From: Fimbriimonadaceae bacterium
GTDB taxonomy: Bacteria > Armatimonadota > Fimbriimonadia > Fimbriimonadales > Fimbriimonadaceae
Length of the DNA stretch: 64,000 bases
Assembly (NCBI GenBank): GCA_019694835.1
Contig: JAIBBE010000177.1
Coordinates: forward strand, 6,603 to 70,602
Direction: 5' to 3'
Shown: one piece after another, positions 8,874 to 16,590 of the stretch
Layout: each line of letters opens with the position of its first letter
Position numbering within the stretch: the first letter of the stretch is position 1
The notes under the pieces: generated by a model
The model's input: only the letters and a program-made list of their open reading frames with translations
Told to the model about the DNA's origin: nothing
The model's database searches: none
Program-made: the position numbers and the translations under genes

Positions 8874-9872
8874 ATGGTGTCTCGGAGCATGAATGCCTTG
8901 GCCGAGTCCGGGGAACTTGGGGCTTGGTCCTCCTGGCGCAACGGTCGGCCACCTGGCTACTTTGATTTGCCGCTTGGACGCGAAGTTGGCGAGTTCTACC
9001 GAGACCAGGGCTTCTTCGTCGTCGATGCTGCGCTCTCGCCGGACGAAGTAGAGGCCTTGAGGTCAGAGACTCTGGCTATTGCCAAAGGCGAACGGGGCAA
9101 AGTTCGTGAGGCTCCCGAATTCACGCCCGATATGACGGATGACGAAATCCTGCGCCAGATTCTGTGCATACACTTCCCCCACAAGATCAGTGAAGTCATG
9201 CTCGCAGCGGTGAAGCAGCCGGCCGTCGTCGAGGCCCTCCAGACCGCGATAGGGCTCAATGTGAAGTGCATGCAATCGATGCTGTTCGTGAAGGCCTCGG
9301 GCAAACCCGGTCAAGCGTGGCATCAGGACGAGATCTACATCCCTACCCGAGATCGATCGCTTACCGGAGCCTGGATCGCCCTGGACGATGCGACGGTTGA
9401 GAATGGTTGCCTTTGGGTCTTGCCCGGATCGCAGAAGCCTGGCGTGCTCTATTTCCAAGAATGGCATGGTGATCGGCGCTTCGACTGCGCATGGGAGGCG
9501 CGCCGGTTCCCGTACTCGAACGACGATGCCGTGCCCGTCGAGGTCAAGGCAGGTTCAATTGTGGTCTTCAACGGGTACACGCTCCACCGATCACTCCCCA
9601 ACACGGCACCGAGCGGGTTTCGACGGTCTTTGGTCAACCACTACATGAGTGCCGAATCGCTGTTGCCCTGGTTCTATCAGAAGGGGAACGAAGCGGTGGC
9701 AACCCTCGACCATCGAGATGTCATCCTCGTTTGCGGCGAAGACCCTTACGCATGGAAGGGTTATGAAGACACCCATACCTCCCACATCCGCCCCGATGGA
9801 AAGGGAGGATGCGGCAACTTCGAGTACAACTCTGATCCGGTTACTTCTTCTGACGAGGAAGCCAAATCGTGA
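8874..9872 (+). CDS. Phytanoyl-CoA dioxygenase (PhyH) family oxygenase
   Basis: Fe(II)/2-oxoglutarate-dependent oxygenase of 332 residues. The metal-binding triad is visible as HQD (His150, Asp152) in QAWHQDEIYIP and the distal His238 in GYTLHRS, followed by the 2-oxoglutarate-binding arginine in GFRRSLVNHY (about 250). Family members hydroxylate small or lipid-like substrates; the substrate here cannot be predicted. The ATG at 8874 begins 9 bp after the glycine-rich gene; a second ATG at 8889 is possible. A distant relative lies at 46062-46829. Confidence 0.87.
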   Translation: MVSRSMNALAESGELGAWSSWRNGRPPGYFDLPLGREVGEFYRDQGFFVVDAALSPDEVEALRSETLAIAKGERGKVREAPEFTPDMTDDEILRQILCIHFPHKISEVMLAAVKQPAVVEALQTAIGLNVKCMQSMLFVKASGKPGQAWHQDEIYIPTRDRSLTGAWIALDDATVENGCLWVLPGSQKPGVLYFQEWHGDRRFDCAWEARRFPYSNDDAVPVEVKAGSIVVFNGYTLHRSLPNTAPSGFRRSLVNHYMSAESLLPWFYQKGNEAVATLDHRDVILVCGEDPYAWKGYEDTHTSHIRPDGKGGCGNFEYNSDPVTSSDEEAKS

Positions 9873-10175
9873 CCAAGTTTCGTGGTGGTTTGGCGCACGT
9901 CGGACAGGGCCCGACGAAGATTGGTAGATTCACGGTTCCCGGATCGAGGCGTTTGAGTCCGTTCCCGAATTCCGTGGCCCCATGATTGCAGATGGGTGGC
10001 GGATTGAGGTCGATGGCAAAGGGCTGATGGGTTCCGACGAACCCAGCCGTTCGAACAGCGAAAACCAATGCCCACTCCATATTTGTTGTGACGCTCCAGC
10101 GCGCGCCGCGAGTTGGGAATCTGCCGAAAATTCAGAGCAACGAAATGGTTTCCAGGCAGTATATTAGTCATACAC
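9873..10175. other. Intergenic region, no gene seen
   Basis: About 300 bp between the oxygenase gene and the next gene. Short open frames on the minus strand have no signal, domain or composition support. A TATATT at 10160-10165, 11 bases before the next ATG, could be a -10 box, but no matching -35 is clear. Confidence 0.5.
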
Positions 10176-10979
10176 ATGCTTCAACACGCCCCTCCGGTTG
10201 CGATCAGCACTGACGAAGCTCAAGCCGTTTTTGAGCTTTGGGCAAGGCGTCGTCAAGAAGCGGACACACACCAGCAGATGCCGACGACCCGCGACCTCGC
10301 CGAAGCGATGGGAATCTCCGAAGACGAAGTCATGCGGATGTTGCGCGAGGTCCGGTCGACACCTCCCGTGATCCAGCCAGTATCTCCGCCAAAGGCGAAG
10401 AAGCGGCGACCTTGGCGTACCTTCGTCTTTTTGGGACTCGCCGCGGTCTGCGGATTTGCGGCGTTCCAAGCTGGAGTACAGAACGGATTGCGGAGGGGGC
10501 CGTTCTGGGCTCCCGTCCCCTACTCGGTCGCGCCCGACGCTTTCTCTTTTCAACGTCAGAACCTGCCCCGCGGTTTGAGTGCCGAGTTCAGGGGCTATAC
10601 GTTAACCGGTTCACGAACGACCGTTTCCGACATGGTTGCGCTTGAGTCGAATCTGTATTCGGGGCTACACGGTGTAGTTGCCGATCAGACCCCGGACACG
10701 ACGCCGATGTTTCCCAGTGCCGTTCCTGACTTCGATAAGGTCCGGAAGGCCCTGCAGACGGACACTTTGGACGGGGTTGAGAACGTGCTGGCCTTTGAAC
10801 CCATCACGCTGAAAGCGGGGCAAACAGCGACCAAGGTCTTGATTCCCATCGCTCTATCGAGCGATCCCCAACTCGACACGTTGATACGGCAGGAAGTCGA
10901 TCGCCGGATTCGGGTTGCTGCCAACAAGGGTGCGCGGATCTACGACGCCAATCGCGGCACGACAGAAGCAAGCCGCTAG
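10176..10979 (+). CDS. Single-pass membrane protein with N-terminal HTH-like segment
   Basis: 267 residues, unrecognised family. Residues about 28-52 (TTRDLAEAMGISEDEVMRML) look like a helix-turn-helix, followed by a Pro/Lys linker (PPKAKKRRPWR) and one transmembrane segment (FVFLGLAAVCGFAAFQAG, near 90-108), then about 150 residues predicted outside. The positive linker before the segment predicts a cytoplasmic N-terminus, so it could be a membrane-tethered regulator; this is inference. I chose the ATG at 10176, since upstream codons would add a non-conserved extension. Its stop TAG shares bases with the stop of the convergent DinB-like gene. Confidence 0.65.
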   Translation: MLQHAPPVAISTDEAQAVFELWARRRQEADTHQQMPTTRDLAEAMGISEDEVMRMLREVRSTPPVIQPVSPPKAKKRRPWRTFVFLGLAAVCGFAAFQAGVQNGLRRGPFWAPVPYSVAPDAFSFQRQNLPRGLSAEFRGYTLTGSRTTVSDMVALESNLYSGLHGVVADQTPDTTPMFPSAVPDFDKVRKALQTDTLDGVENVLAFEPITLKAGQTATKVLIPIALSSDPQLDTLIRQEVDRRIRVAANKGARIYDANRGTTEASR

Positions 10980-11542
10980 ATTCGCGGCGCGGGCCACGGT
11001 GCGACGCCGGGGAAGCCGTCGTAGTCGTTCGGGTGCGGTGCCGTGTAAGGTCCAGAGCCGTCGAGCCCCAACTCGAACGCCAGCATCCACATCTGGCCGG
11101 CCTTGTAAATAACATGCTGGCCCATGTGGAACAGAAACGAGCGGACAGGTCGGAATTCCTTGTCCCAGGTTTCGCGCCCTTCGGAGAGTTCTTCCTGTGT
11201 CATCGACTGGATGAGCCTTCGCCACTCCAGCGCCTCGCTTTCGAGGAGTTGGATCATAGGTGTCCTTTCTCGCGGTAGTTCCGGCGAAGGTCGATGGAGG
11301 CTCCAGTCAGGCACTGTCAACTGCTGGCGATCGCACCAAAGCCACATGAAGGTGTGCTCGCAGGTCTCGCGGGCGGTTGGAGTGCGCTCGGAGAAACTCC
11401 AATTCCAGACGTCGTCGGGCACGAGTTTCGCCGCTCGAACAATGCTCCCGACGTAACCCGCGATCATGAGTTCAAAGACCTCGAGTTCGCTGCGAAGGCG
11501 GCTGTAGTCGGGTAGCGGGCCCAAGGGGCTGGAGACGTTCAT
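10976..11542 (-). CDS. DinB-like four-helix-bundle protein
   Basis: 188-residue protein of the DinB/YfiT superfamily, whose members are often metal-binding thiol-dependent transferases. The typical pattern is present: an early helix with ARETCEHTFMW, a middle helix with TQEELSE, and a late FLFHMGQHVIYKAGQMWML segment with His residues suited to metal binding. The upstream in-frame extension is dropped because the ATG at 11542 matches the family N-terminus. Function is unassigned. Its last codon overlaps the stop of the plus-strand neighbour in CTAG. Confidence 0.7.
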   Translation of the reverse strand: MNVSSPLGPLPDYSRLRSELEVFELMIAGYVGSIVRAAKLVPDDVWNWSFSERTPTARETCEHTFMWLWCDRQQLTVPDWSLHRPSPELPRERTPMIQLLESEALEWRRLIQSMTQEELSEGRETWDKEFRPVRSFLFHMGQHVIYKAGQMWMLAFELGLDGSGPYTAPHPNDYDGFPGVAPWPAPRI

Positions 11543-11739
11543 GATGAGCACTATAGTCGAAATCACCCCTCTCGGACTGGAAATTCCTGCCAGGCGGCGA
11601 CGATCCTGTCCAGCGATCACGACTTTACGCTATGGCCGCTAGCGGGCACAAAGCTGACGATCGGCTTGGGCGCAACGCGCGTTACCCTGCCGATCGTCGG
11701 TGGAATGCCTTCGTACTGTGGGTGGTCGATGGACGTCAG

Positions 11740-12219
11740 CTAATTCACAGTGATTCGGACTTGGTCGGTGAACATCGTTCCATTGAGCGCGACGAACCGA
11801 ACCCGGATTGATCCGCCCGGCACCACCCAGCGTGAGGCGTTGGTGGAAATCGTGACCGTGCTGGTGGTCATTTGCGTCAGGCCGAAGTTCAGCGGCGCGA
11901 CGTGGACCCAACGATTGAGGCGCCAGTCAAAAAGATGCAGTCCAACTGAGCCGGGCGAGTTCTTCTGGGCGCGCACCCGAATATCAATTCTATGGGTTGC
12001 GGCCGCCGTCACATGTGCCCCCGCAATGAGGGACCAGTCGAATCCCCCCGTAACGGCTCGGACAGTGAAGGGTCGGCCGTCCTGCAGTCTGAGCAGTTCG
12101 ATGGATCCGATCGAACTCCCGCGGTGCACGGTTAAGGAGTACAGGTTGGCTTCGGTGGCAGCGGCGGCCATCGTCATGCCGAAGGCGGCGAGCATCGTTG
12201 CGGTAATGAGCTTTTTCAT
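11740..12219 (-). CDS. Small secreted protein, unknown
   Basis: 159 residues with a classic signal peptide (MKKLITATMLAAFGMTMAAAA, start at 12219, with GAGG shortly before it). The mature part is rich in beta-prone Val/Thr/Arg stretches (FTVRAVTGGF, HRIDIRVRAQK, STVTISTNAS, RIRV-like) and looks like a small beta-sandwich. It resembles in style, but not clearly in sequence, the secreted protein at 21838-22158. No function can be assigned. Confidence 0.7.
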   Translation of the reverse strand: MKKLITATMLAAFGMTMAAAATEANLYSLTVHRGSSIGSIELLRLQDGRPFTVRAVTGGFDWSLIAGAHVTAAATHRIDIRVRAQKNSPGSVGLHLFDWRLNRWVHVAPLNFGLTQMTTSTVTISTNASRWVVPGGSIRVRFVALNGTMFTDQVRITVN

Positions 12220-12388
12220 CGTTGGTTTCCTCGTGTTCCTTTCGCCGAAGCGATGCACGTTTGACTGCAACGAAGGGAATCTCTGATGGGCTCAGTGGGA
12301 CGGTCGGCTCATGTCGGCAGAGCCCTGTCTTTGGTCAGGGCTGGGGGGACATAAGGGTCGGAGCGGCGAAGAGGTAACCCAACAATAA

Positions 12389-12418
12389 GGAAGGGCGGAC
12401 CCATGGGTCCGCCCTTCC
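12389..12418 (-). terminator. Palindromic terminator of the infC-rpmI-rplT operon
   Basis: A perfect 30-bp palindrome (15 bp per half, centre CCATGG) lies 14 bp beyond the rplT stop. On the minus strand it is followed by TTATTGTT, which suits a Rho-independent terminator. Confidence 0.7.
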
Positions 12419-12432
12419 GAAACTGCCTATCC

Positions 12433-12780
12433 CTAAGCGACGGCTTGCTTGACCAACGCCCGGAAAGCGTCCATGTCGTGGATCGCGAGTTCGCTGAGCA
12501 TCTTGCGGTTGACCTGCATACCCTTGACGGTCATTCCGTGGATCAGTTGGTTGTACTTCACGTCGCACTGGCCGCAGGCGGCGCTGATACGGGCGACCCA
12601 CAGGCGGCGAAAATCGCGCTTCTTCCGTCGTCGATCGCGGAAGGCGTACTGGCCCGACTTCATTACCTGCTCGTGAGCACGCTTGAAGACGTTCTTCTTC
12701 TGGCCCCAATAGCCAGAAGCCCTTTCGATGATCTTTTTGTGGCGCTTGTGGCGCATTAAGCCACGTTTAACACGTGCCAT
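12433..12780 (-). CDS. rplT: 50S ribosomal protein bL20
   Basis: 115-residue ribosomal protein that binds 23S rRNA early in 50S assembly. The N-terminus MARVKRG and the stretches HKKIIERASGYWG and DRRRKKRDFRRLWVARI are diagnostic and the length is normal. It is the last gene of the infC-rpmI-rplT operon, 102 bp after rpmI. In several bacteria L20 represses this operon by binding the mRNA; no such site is obvious here. Confidence 0.97.
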   Translation of the reverse strand: MARVKRGLMRHKRHKKIIERASGYWGQKKNVFKRAHEQVMKSGQYAFRDRRRKKRDFRRLWVARISAACGQCDVKYNQLIHGMTVKGMQVNRKMLSELAIHDMDAFRALVKQAVA

Positions 12781-12882
12781 TCTTCTTCACCTCGTTCTTG
12801 GTCGGTGCCGCACCGGGTCCCAGCCGAAAATAGCGGTAGCGGTAGAGTTTGCGGCGGGTCGGGCCATGCGGCCCGACACAAA

Positions 12883-13077
12883 CTACAGGACGAGCAGTCG
12901 CCTCACGCGGCGTCGCTCGCCTTTGAACAGCTCAGGCTCTTGCTCAAGGCGTCGCTTCTGGGCTCCGCTCTTGTGGAAGAACATGTGGTTGTTGTTCGAC
13001 TTGCGGCGCGTGATCTTCCCCGATCCCGTGACCTTGAATCTCTTGGCCGCTGTCTTGTTTGTCCTGATCTTTGGCAT
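12883..13077 (-). CDS. rpmI: 50S ribosomal protein bL35
   Basis: 64-residue basic protein of the large subunit, with the family start [15 protein letters not shown] and the central [14 protein letters not shown]. It lies inside the 3' part of the infC reading frame: its first 134 bp are also read in another frame as the end of IF-3. AGGAAAG a few bases before the ATG is a suitable ribosome binding site, itself within infC. Confidence 0.96.
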   Translation of the reverse strand: MPKIRTNKTAAKRFKVTGSGKITRRKSNNNHMFFHKSGAQKRRLEQEPELFKGERRRVRRLLVL

Positions 13078-13639
13078 CTTGCTTCTTTCCTGTCACCCCT
13101 GGCTTTGGCTGAAGGATCATGATCATCAGCTTGCCATCCAGACTCGGCGGTCGCTCAATGGTGCAGATGTCGTCCAATTTCTTGGCGAAGGCCTCCATTT
13201 TGCGCAACCCGATCTCCGGGTGGGTGACTTCTCGGGCTCGGAACTGACACGTCACCTTGACCTTGTGTCCCTCTTCGATGAACTTCCTCGCGTTGCGCGC
13301 GAGGGTGGCCAAGTCATTTTCAGCCGTGCCCGGACGCATCTTTATACCCTTAACCTCCTGTTTCGTGCGCTTCCCTTTCTCCTTCTCTTGCTTCTCGGTC
13401 AAGTATTTGAACTTGCCGTAGTCGATGATTTTGCACACGGGAGGTTGAGCCTGCGGCGAGACCATGACGAGGTCTAACCCGGCATCTCGAGCCATATTGA
13501 GCGCTTGGCGGCTTTGGATAATGCCCACCTGCTGCCCGTCTGGCCCAATCACACGGAGATCGCGGAACCTAAGGCACCGCTCATTGACAGGTGGCCCCTC
13601 CTCACGCTGAGGGGGTCGTCGGAATCCGGCTATCGCCAA
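12944..13639 (-). CDS. infC: Translation initiation factor IF-3 with C-terminal extension
   Basis: IF-3 binds the 30S subunit, blocks 50S joining and checks the start codon. The N-domain is recognised by [19 protein letters not shown] and [14 protein letters not shown], the C-domain by [13 protein letters not shown] and the end MIMILQPK (near residue 179). The protein would normally end there, but the frame continues 51 residues (181-231) in a Gln/Asp/Glu/Pro-rich tail, mostly encoded over rpmI in a different frame. The best start is TTG at 13639, with GAGGTG just before it; no ATG fits, and rare starts are usual for infC. The ATT next to the Shine-Dalgarno is out of frame. Confidence 0.93.
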   Translation of the reverse strand: MAIAGFRRPPQREEGPPVNERCLRFRDLRVIGPDGQQVGIIQSRQALNMARDAGLDLVMVSPQAQPPVCKIIDYGKFKYLTEKQEKEKGKRTKQEVKGIKMRPGTAENDLATLARNARKFIEEGHKVKVTCQFRAREVTHPEIGLRKMEAFAKKLDDICTIERPPSLDGKLMIMILQPKPGVTGKKQDAKDQDKQDSGQEIQGHGIGEDHAPQVEQQPHVLPQERSPEATP

Positions 13640-13677
13640 TCACCTCGGTTGAATCTGGTTTTATTCATTCAGGACAC

Positions 13678-13707
13678 AGTATATCGCTCCCCCGAAGCCT
13701 ACGTCAA
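13678..13707 (-). promoter_or_regulatory. Sigma70 promoter of the infC operon
   Basis: On the minus strand TTGACG (13707-13702) and TATACT (13683-13678) are separated by 18 bp, placing transcription start near 13670 with a leader of only about 30 bases before the infC TTG. Confidence 0.75.
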
Positions 13708-13823
13708 ACTTTCGCCCCATTCTCGGTGATTTGCCTTCTTGTGCCATGGTCCTAGTGGACGAAACCCAGGGTCCCTCAGCCTGCGTACAGCGTTTCGAGA
13801 ACTCTTTTCTTGGAGGTTTGTCG

Positions 13824-15059
13824 ATGAAGACAGGATGGAAGTGGGCCGTGGTGGCGGCCGCAGCGATGTTGATGAGCGCCGGCGTCTATACGCAGGTCTC
13901 GGCTCAGACCGAGTCGAAGATCAAGGCGACGCTGTCGAAAAAGGTGACCAAGAGCTTCAACAACGCCAAGCTCGACGACGTTTTGGCTTGGCTGAAGACC
14001 CAGGGCGTGAGCTTCGTGGTTCGCCCCGGCAGCATTTCGAAAGATGCCCGCATCACCGTGAACATCGTGGATCAGCCCCTTGAGGATGCCGTGGACGCCA
14101 TCGCGTCCGCCTTTGACTCTCGCTGGGATCGTGAAGGTCAGGTATTCGTGCTGAAGCCGGGCCCGACGATGTGGAAGGGCGATTTCGAAATGCCGAAGAT
14201 CGAAGTCTGGGACTCAAAAGACATGCCGAAGTTCCTGGGCCAAATGCCCAAGTTCGACGACAAAACGTTTAAGGCCGAGATGGACGAACTCAACAAGAAA
14301 CTCGGCACGATGAAGCTCCCCGCTTTCGATGAGGCTTGGCACAAGAATCTCGCCGAAATCGAAAAACTCGCCGAGCAGGCCAAGAAGGAAACGGGCAAAG
14401 AAAACCTGACCGACGAAGACCTCAAGAAGTATCCCGAGCTGAAGAAGAAGCTCGACAAGCTCGAAGCCGACACCGAAAAGTGGGGCAACGAGTTTGGCGA
14501 GAAGTTCGGGAAGGAAATGGAAGCCTGGGGCGAGGAATTCGGCAAGAAGATGGAACTCCGCGCCAAGGACTTCGAGAAGTTGAGCGAGATGGACGCCAAG
14601 ACCCAGAAGGAATTCGCCGAGAAGATGGAACTCAAGGCGAAGGAGATGGCCAAAGCAGCCGAAGCCTGGGAGAAGCAGGGGGGCAAGGAGTTCGAGAAGC
14701 AAATGGAACTCCACGGCAAGGAGATGGAGAAACTTCAAGCCGAATTGGAGAAGAAGTTCGGCAAGGACTTCGAAGCCAAGATGAAAGCCCACGCCGATCG
14801 CTTGGAGAAAGAACTCAAGAATAAGGACTGGGGCAAGCTCGAAGGCAAGAACTGGATGGTCCTGAAGGACAAGAACGTCAAGGAACTGCTCAAGTCGCTG
14901 ACCGAGACCCAGAAGTCCAAGCAGAAGGATCGAGGCTACCTCCTGCCCGAGGACCTTACACCGGCTCAGCGAGAGCTGCTCGGAAGCCTTCCCGAGGGCA
15001 GCGATTGGTCGATAACCTATACCGTCGACGGCCAAACAATAACGGTGAAAGGCCGTTAG
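13824..15059 (+). CDS. Secreted protein with one STN-like domain and a long charged helical region
   Basis: 411 residues, starting at the ATG preceded by GGAGGT (the frame is open upstream). A signal peptide (WAVVAAAAMLMSAGVYTQVSA) is followed at about 30-110 by a short domain resembling the secretin/TonB N-terminal (STN) fold: KSFNNAKLDDVLAWLKTQGVSFVVRPG, then ITVNIVDQPLEDAVDAI and a closing VFVLKPG. Residues about 130-370 are Lys/Glu/Met-rich and repeat loosely on GKEMEAWGEEFGKKMEL-like units, so a long helix or coiled coil is likely. In secretins and TonB receptors STN domains contact partners in the periplasm; here there is no barrel. Function unknown. A strong terminator follows. Confidence 0.78.
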   Translation: MKTGWKWAVVAAAAMLMSAGVYTQVSAQTESKIKATLSKKVTKSFNNAKLDDVLAWLKTQGVSFVVRPGSISKDARITVNIVDQPLEDAVDAIASAFDSRWDREGQVFVLKPGPTMWKGDFEMPKIEVWDSKDMPKFLGQMPKFDDKTFKAEMDELNKKLGTMKLPAFDEAWHKNLAEIEKLAEQAKKETGKENLTDEDLKKYPELKKKLDKLEADTEKWGNEFGEKFGKEMEAWGEEFGKKMELRAKDFEKLSEMDAKTQKEFAEKMELKAKEMAKAAEAWEKQGGKEFEKQMELHGKEMEKLQAELEKKFGKDFEAKMKAHADRLEKELKNKDWGKLEGKNWMVLKDKNVKELLKSLTETQKSKQKDRGYLLPEDLTPAQRELLGSLPEGSDWSITYTVDGQTITVKGR

Positions 15060-15082
15060 ACCGACGTGACTTTGGATGAAAG

Positions 15083-15107
15083 GCCGACCCGCAAGGGTCG
15101 GCTTTTT
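15083..15107 (+). terminator. Rho-independent terminator after the STN protein
   Basis: Stem GCCGACCC (15083-15090) and GGGTCGGC (15095-15102), GCAA tetraloop, followed by TTTTTG. It separates this gene from the export operon. Confidence 0.9.
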
Positions 15108-15133
15108 GTTTGGGCATGTCGGAGTCATACTAA

Positions 15134-16363
15134 GTGCTTGTGAACCGCAAGGTCTTTGTCCTAATTGCCGTCGTCACGGTGTTGATGCTGGGAGGCTATT
15201 GGGTTACGGGAAAGCGAGCGCGCGAGAGAAGCACCATGTCCGGCTTCTTCGAAAGCGAGTCGTTCACGGTTGCGTCGCGAGTAGCGGGGCGCGTGAAGCG
15301 GATTGCCGTGGATGAAGGGGACAGGATCACGCTTCAGCAGGTTCTCGTTGAGTTCGAAGCCAGGCCCAATCTCGCCGAAACCGCTGCCGCAGATGCCGTG
15401 GCTCAGCAGGCAAGAGACCACCTTGCCGAGGCCGAGGCTGGCCCAAGGCCCGAGGAGGTCCTTCGTCAACGGCAGGCTGTCTTGGAGGCGCGGGCAAACC
15501 TGGCAAAACTCCAAGAGGGCCCCCTTCCCGAGGAGATCGGCGCCGCACGTGCGCGCGTTGAGGCAGCGCAATCCCAACTGAGGAAGGTCGAGAGCGGAAG
15601 CCGACCGGAAGAGATAGCTCGGGCGCGAGCCGCCGAGCGACAAGCCGCGAATCGCTTAGCACAGCTTCGCAACGGTCCAACTGAACAGGAGCGTAGTCAA
15701 GCCAAAGCACGGCTGGACGCCGCCTTAGCCCAGGAGGCCTATGCGAAGCAGGAGTCGGAGCGGACTCAGCGCCTCTTTACCGAAGGTGCGGTGTCGAAGC
15801 AGGCGGCCGAACGTGCGTCGACCGCACTCGATCAAGCGGCTGCAGCGCGCCGAATCGAAGAGCAAGCCTATGACCGGGCGATGCTGGGCACCCGTCCCGA
15901 AGAGATCGCGCAAGCCGAAGATGCCCATCGGCAGGCAAAGGCCAACTTGGATTTGGTTCTAGCCGGGAGTCGGCGCGAGGACCGGGACGCGGCGCGCGCC
16001 GAGTTGGCCGTTGCGACCGAAAACCTGCGATTGCTTCAACGAGGCACCCGGAAAGAAGACCTTGCCGCAGCGAAAGCGCGGCTTGCCCAGGCCGAGGCGA
16101 CCCTCAAGCTTCTCGAGGAAGGGACTCGAAAAGAAGTAATCGCACAAGCGCGGGCAGCGGCTCAAGCGGCCGAATCGACGGCTCGCGCAGCCTCTGACCG
16201 AACTCGGGAGGCCACCCTGTTGGCGCCTCGCCCCGGGGTTGTTCAAGACGTCTGGTTGCAGTGGGGGATTTGGTTTCGCCCGGGACACCGTTGCTCAGGA
16301 TCGACGATCCCGAGGACATTTGGCTGCGAGTCTACGTCCCCGAAGTTCACCTGGCGAAGGTGA
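15134..16363 (+). CDS. HlyD/YbhG-like periplasmic adaptor, frameshifted N-terminal part
   Basis: Membrane-fusion (adaptor) subunit of an ABC export system. A GTG start at 15134 (or 15140) is followed by one membrane anchor (VFVLIAVVTVLMLGGYWVTG) and the lipoyl half-motif SFTVASRVAGRVKRIAVDEGDRI. Then comes a very long alpha-hairpin of about 290 residues with a recurring G-[ST]-R-x-E-[DE] turn. At GVVQDVWLQ the frame departs: the next 30 residues of this frame are unrelated, while the expected VGDLVSPGTPLLRI lies in the +1 frame (16261-16590). One missing G at about 16260 explains it. It is either a sequencing error, a disabled gene or a recoding site. Confidence 0.8.
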   Translation: MLVNRKVFVLIAVVTVLMLGGYWVTGKRARERSTMSGFFESESFTVASRVAGRVKRIAVDEGDRITLQQVLVEFEARPNLAETAAADAVAQQARDHLAEAEAGPRPEEVLRQRQAVLEARANLAKLQEGPLPEEIGAARARVEAAQSQLRKVESGSRPEEIARARAAERQAANRLAQLRNGPTEQERSQAKARLDAALAQEAYAKQESERTQRLFTEGAVSKQAAERASTALDQAAAARRIEEQAYDRAMLGTRPEEIAQAEDAHRQAKANLDLVLAGSRREDRDAARAELAVATENLRLLQRGTRKEDLAAAKARLAQAEATLKLLEEGTRKEVIAQARAAAQAAESTARAASDRTREATLLAPRPGVVQDVWLQWGIWFRPGHRCSGSTIPRTFGCESTSPKFTWRR

Positions 16364-16590
16364 AGGTTGGCGATCCAGCCAAAATTGAAGTCGATGGCAT
16401 CGAAGGTTGGCTCAGCGCCGACGTTGAGTCGATTGCTGTCGAAGGAGAGTACACACCGGCGAACCTTCAAACCCCATCCGAGCGTGGCCGTCAGGTGTTT
16501 GCCGTTCGACTCCGGCTCCGCGCACCCGATCGGCGCATCAAAGCTGGCATGTATGCAAGCGTTCGACGCTTGGGACAATGGAGCGAATGA
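16261..16590 (+). CDS. HlyD/YbhG-like adaptor, C-terminal part in another frame
   Basis: Continues the adaptor: VGDLVSPGTPLLRIDDPEDIWLRVYVPE is the second lipoyl half and the start of the beta-barrel, followed by VKVGDPAKIEVD and a final GMYASVRR. A GTG at 16261 could start it, but a free-standing product would lack the anchor and hairpin, so the intact ancestor clearly spanned 15134-16590. Its TGA overlaps the ATG at 16587 of the ABC gene, so translational coupling is preserved. Confidence 0.75.
   Translation: MGDLVSPGTPLLRIDDPEDIWLRVYVPEVHLAKVKVGDPAKIEVDGIEGWLSADVESIAVEGEYTPANLQTPSERGRQVFAVRLRLRAPDRRIKAGMYASVRRLGQWSE

Noticed and set aside
9761..10177. 138-codon minus-strand frame between the oxygenase and the membrane protein
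   Set aside because: No domain or signal, mixed composition, and it overlaps the end of a supported gene.
14214..15128. 304-codon Leu/Phe/Gly-rich minus-strand frame
   Set aside because: It mirrors the Lys/Glu-rich repeats of the plus-strand STN protein, which has a signal peptide, a ribosome site and a terminator.
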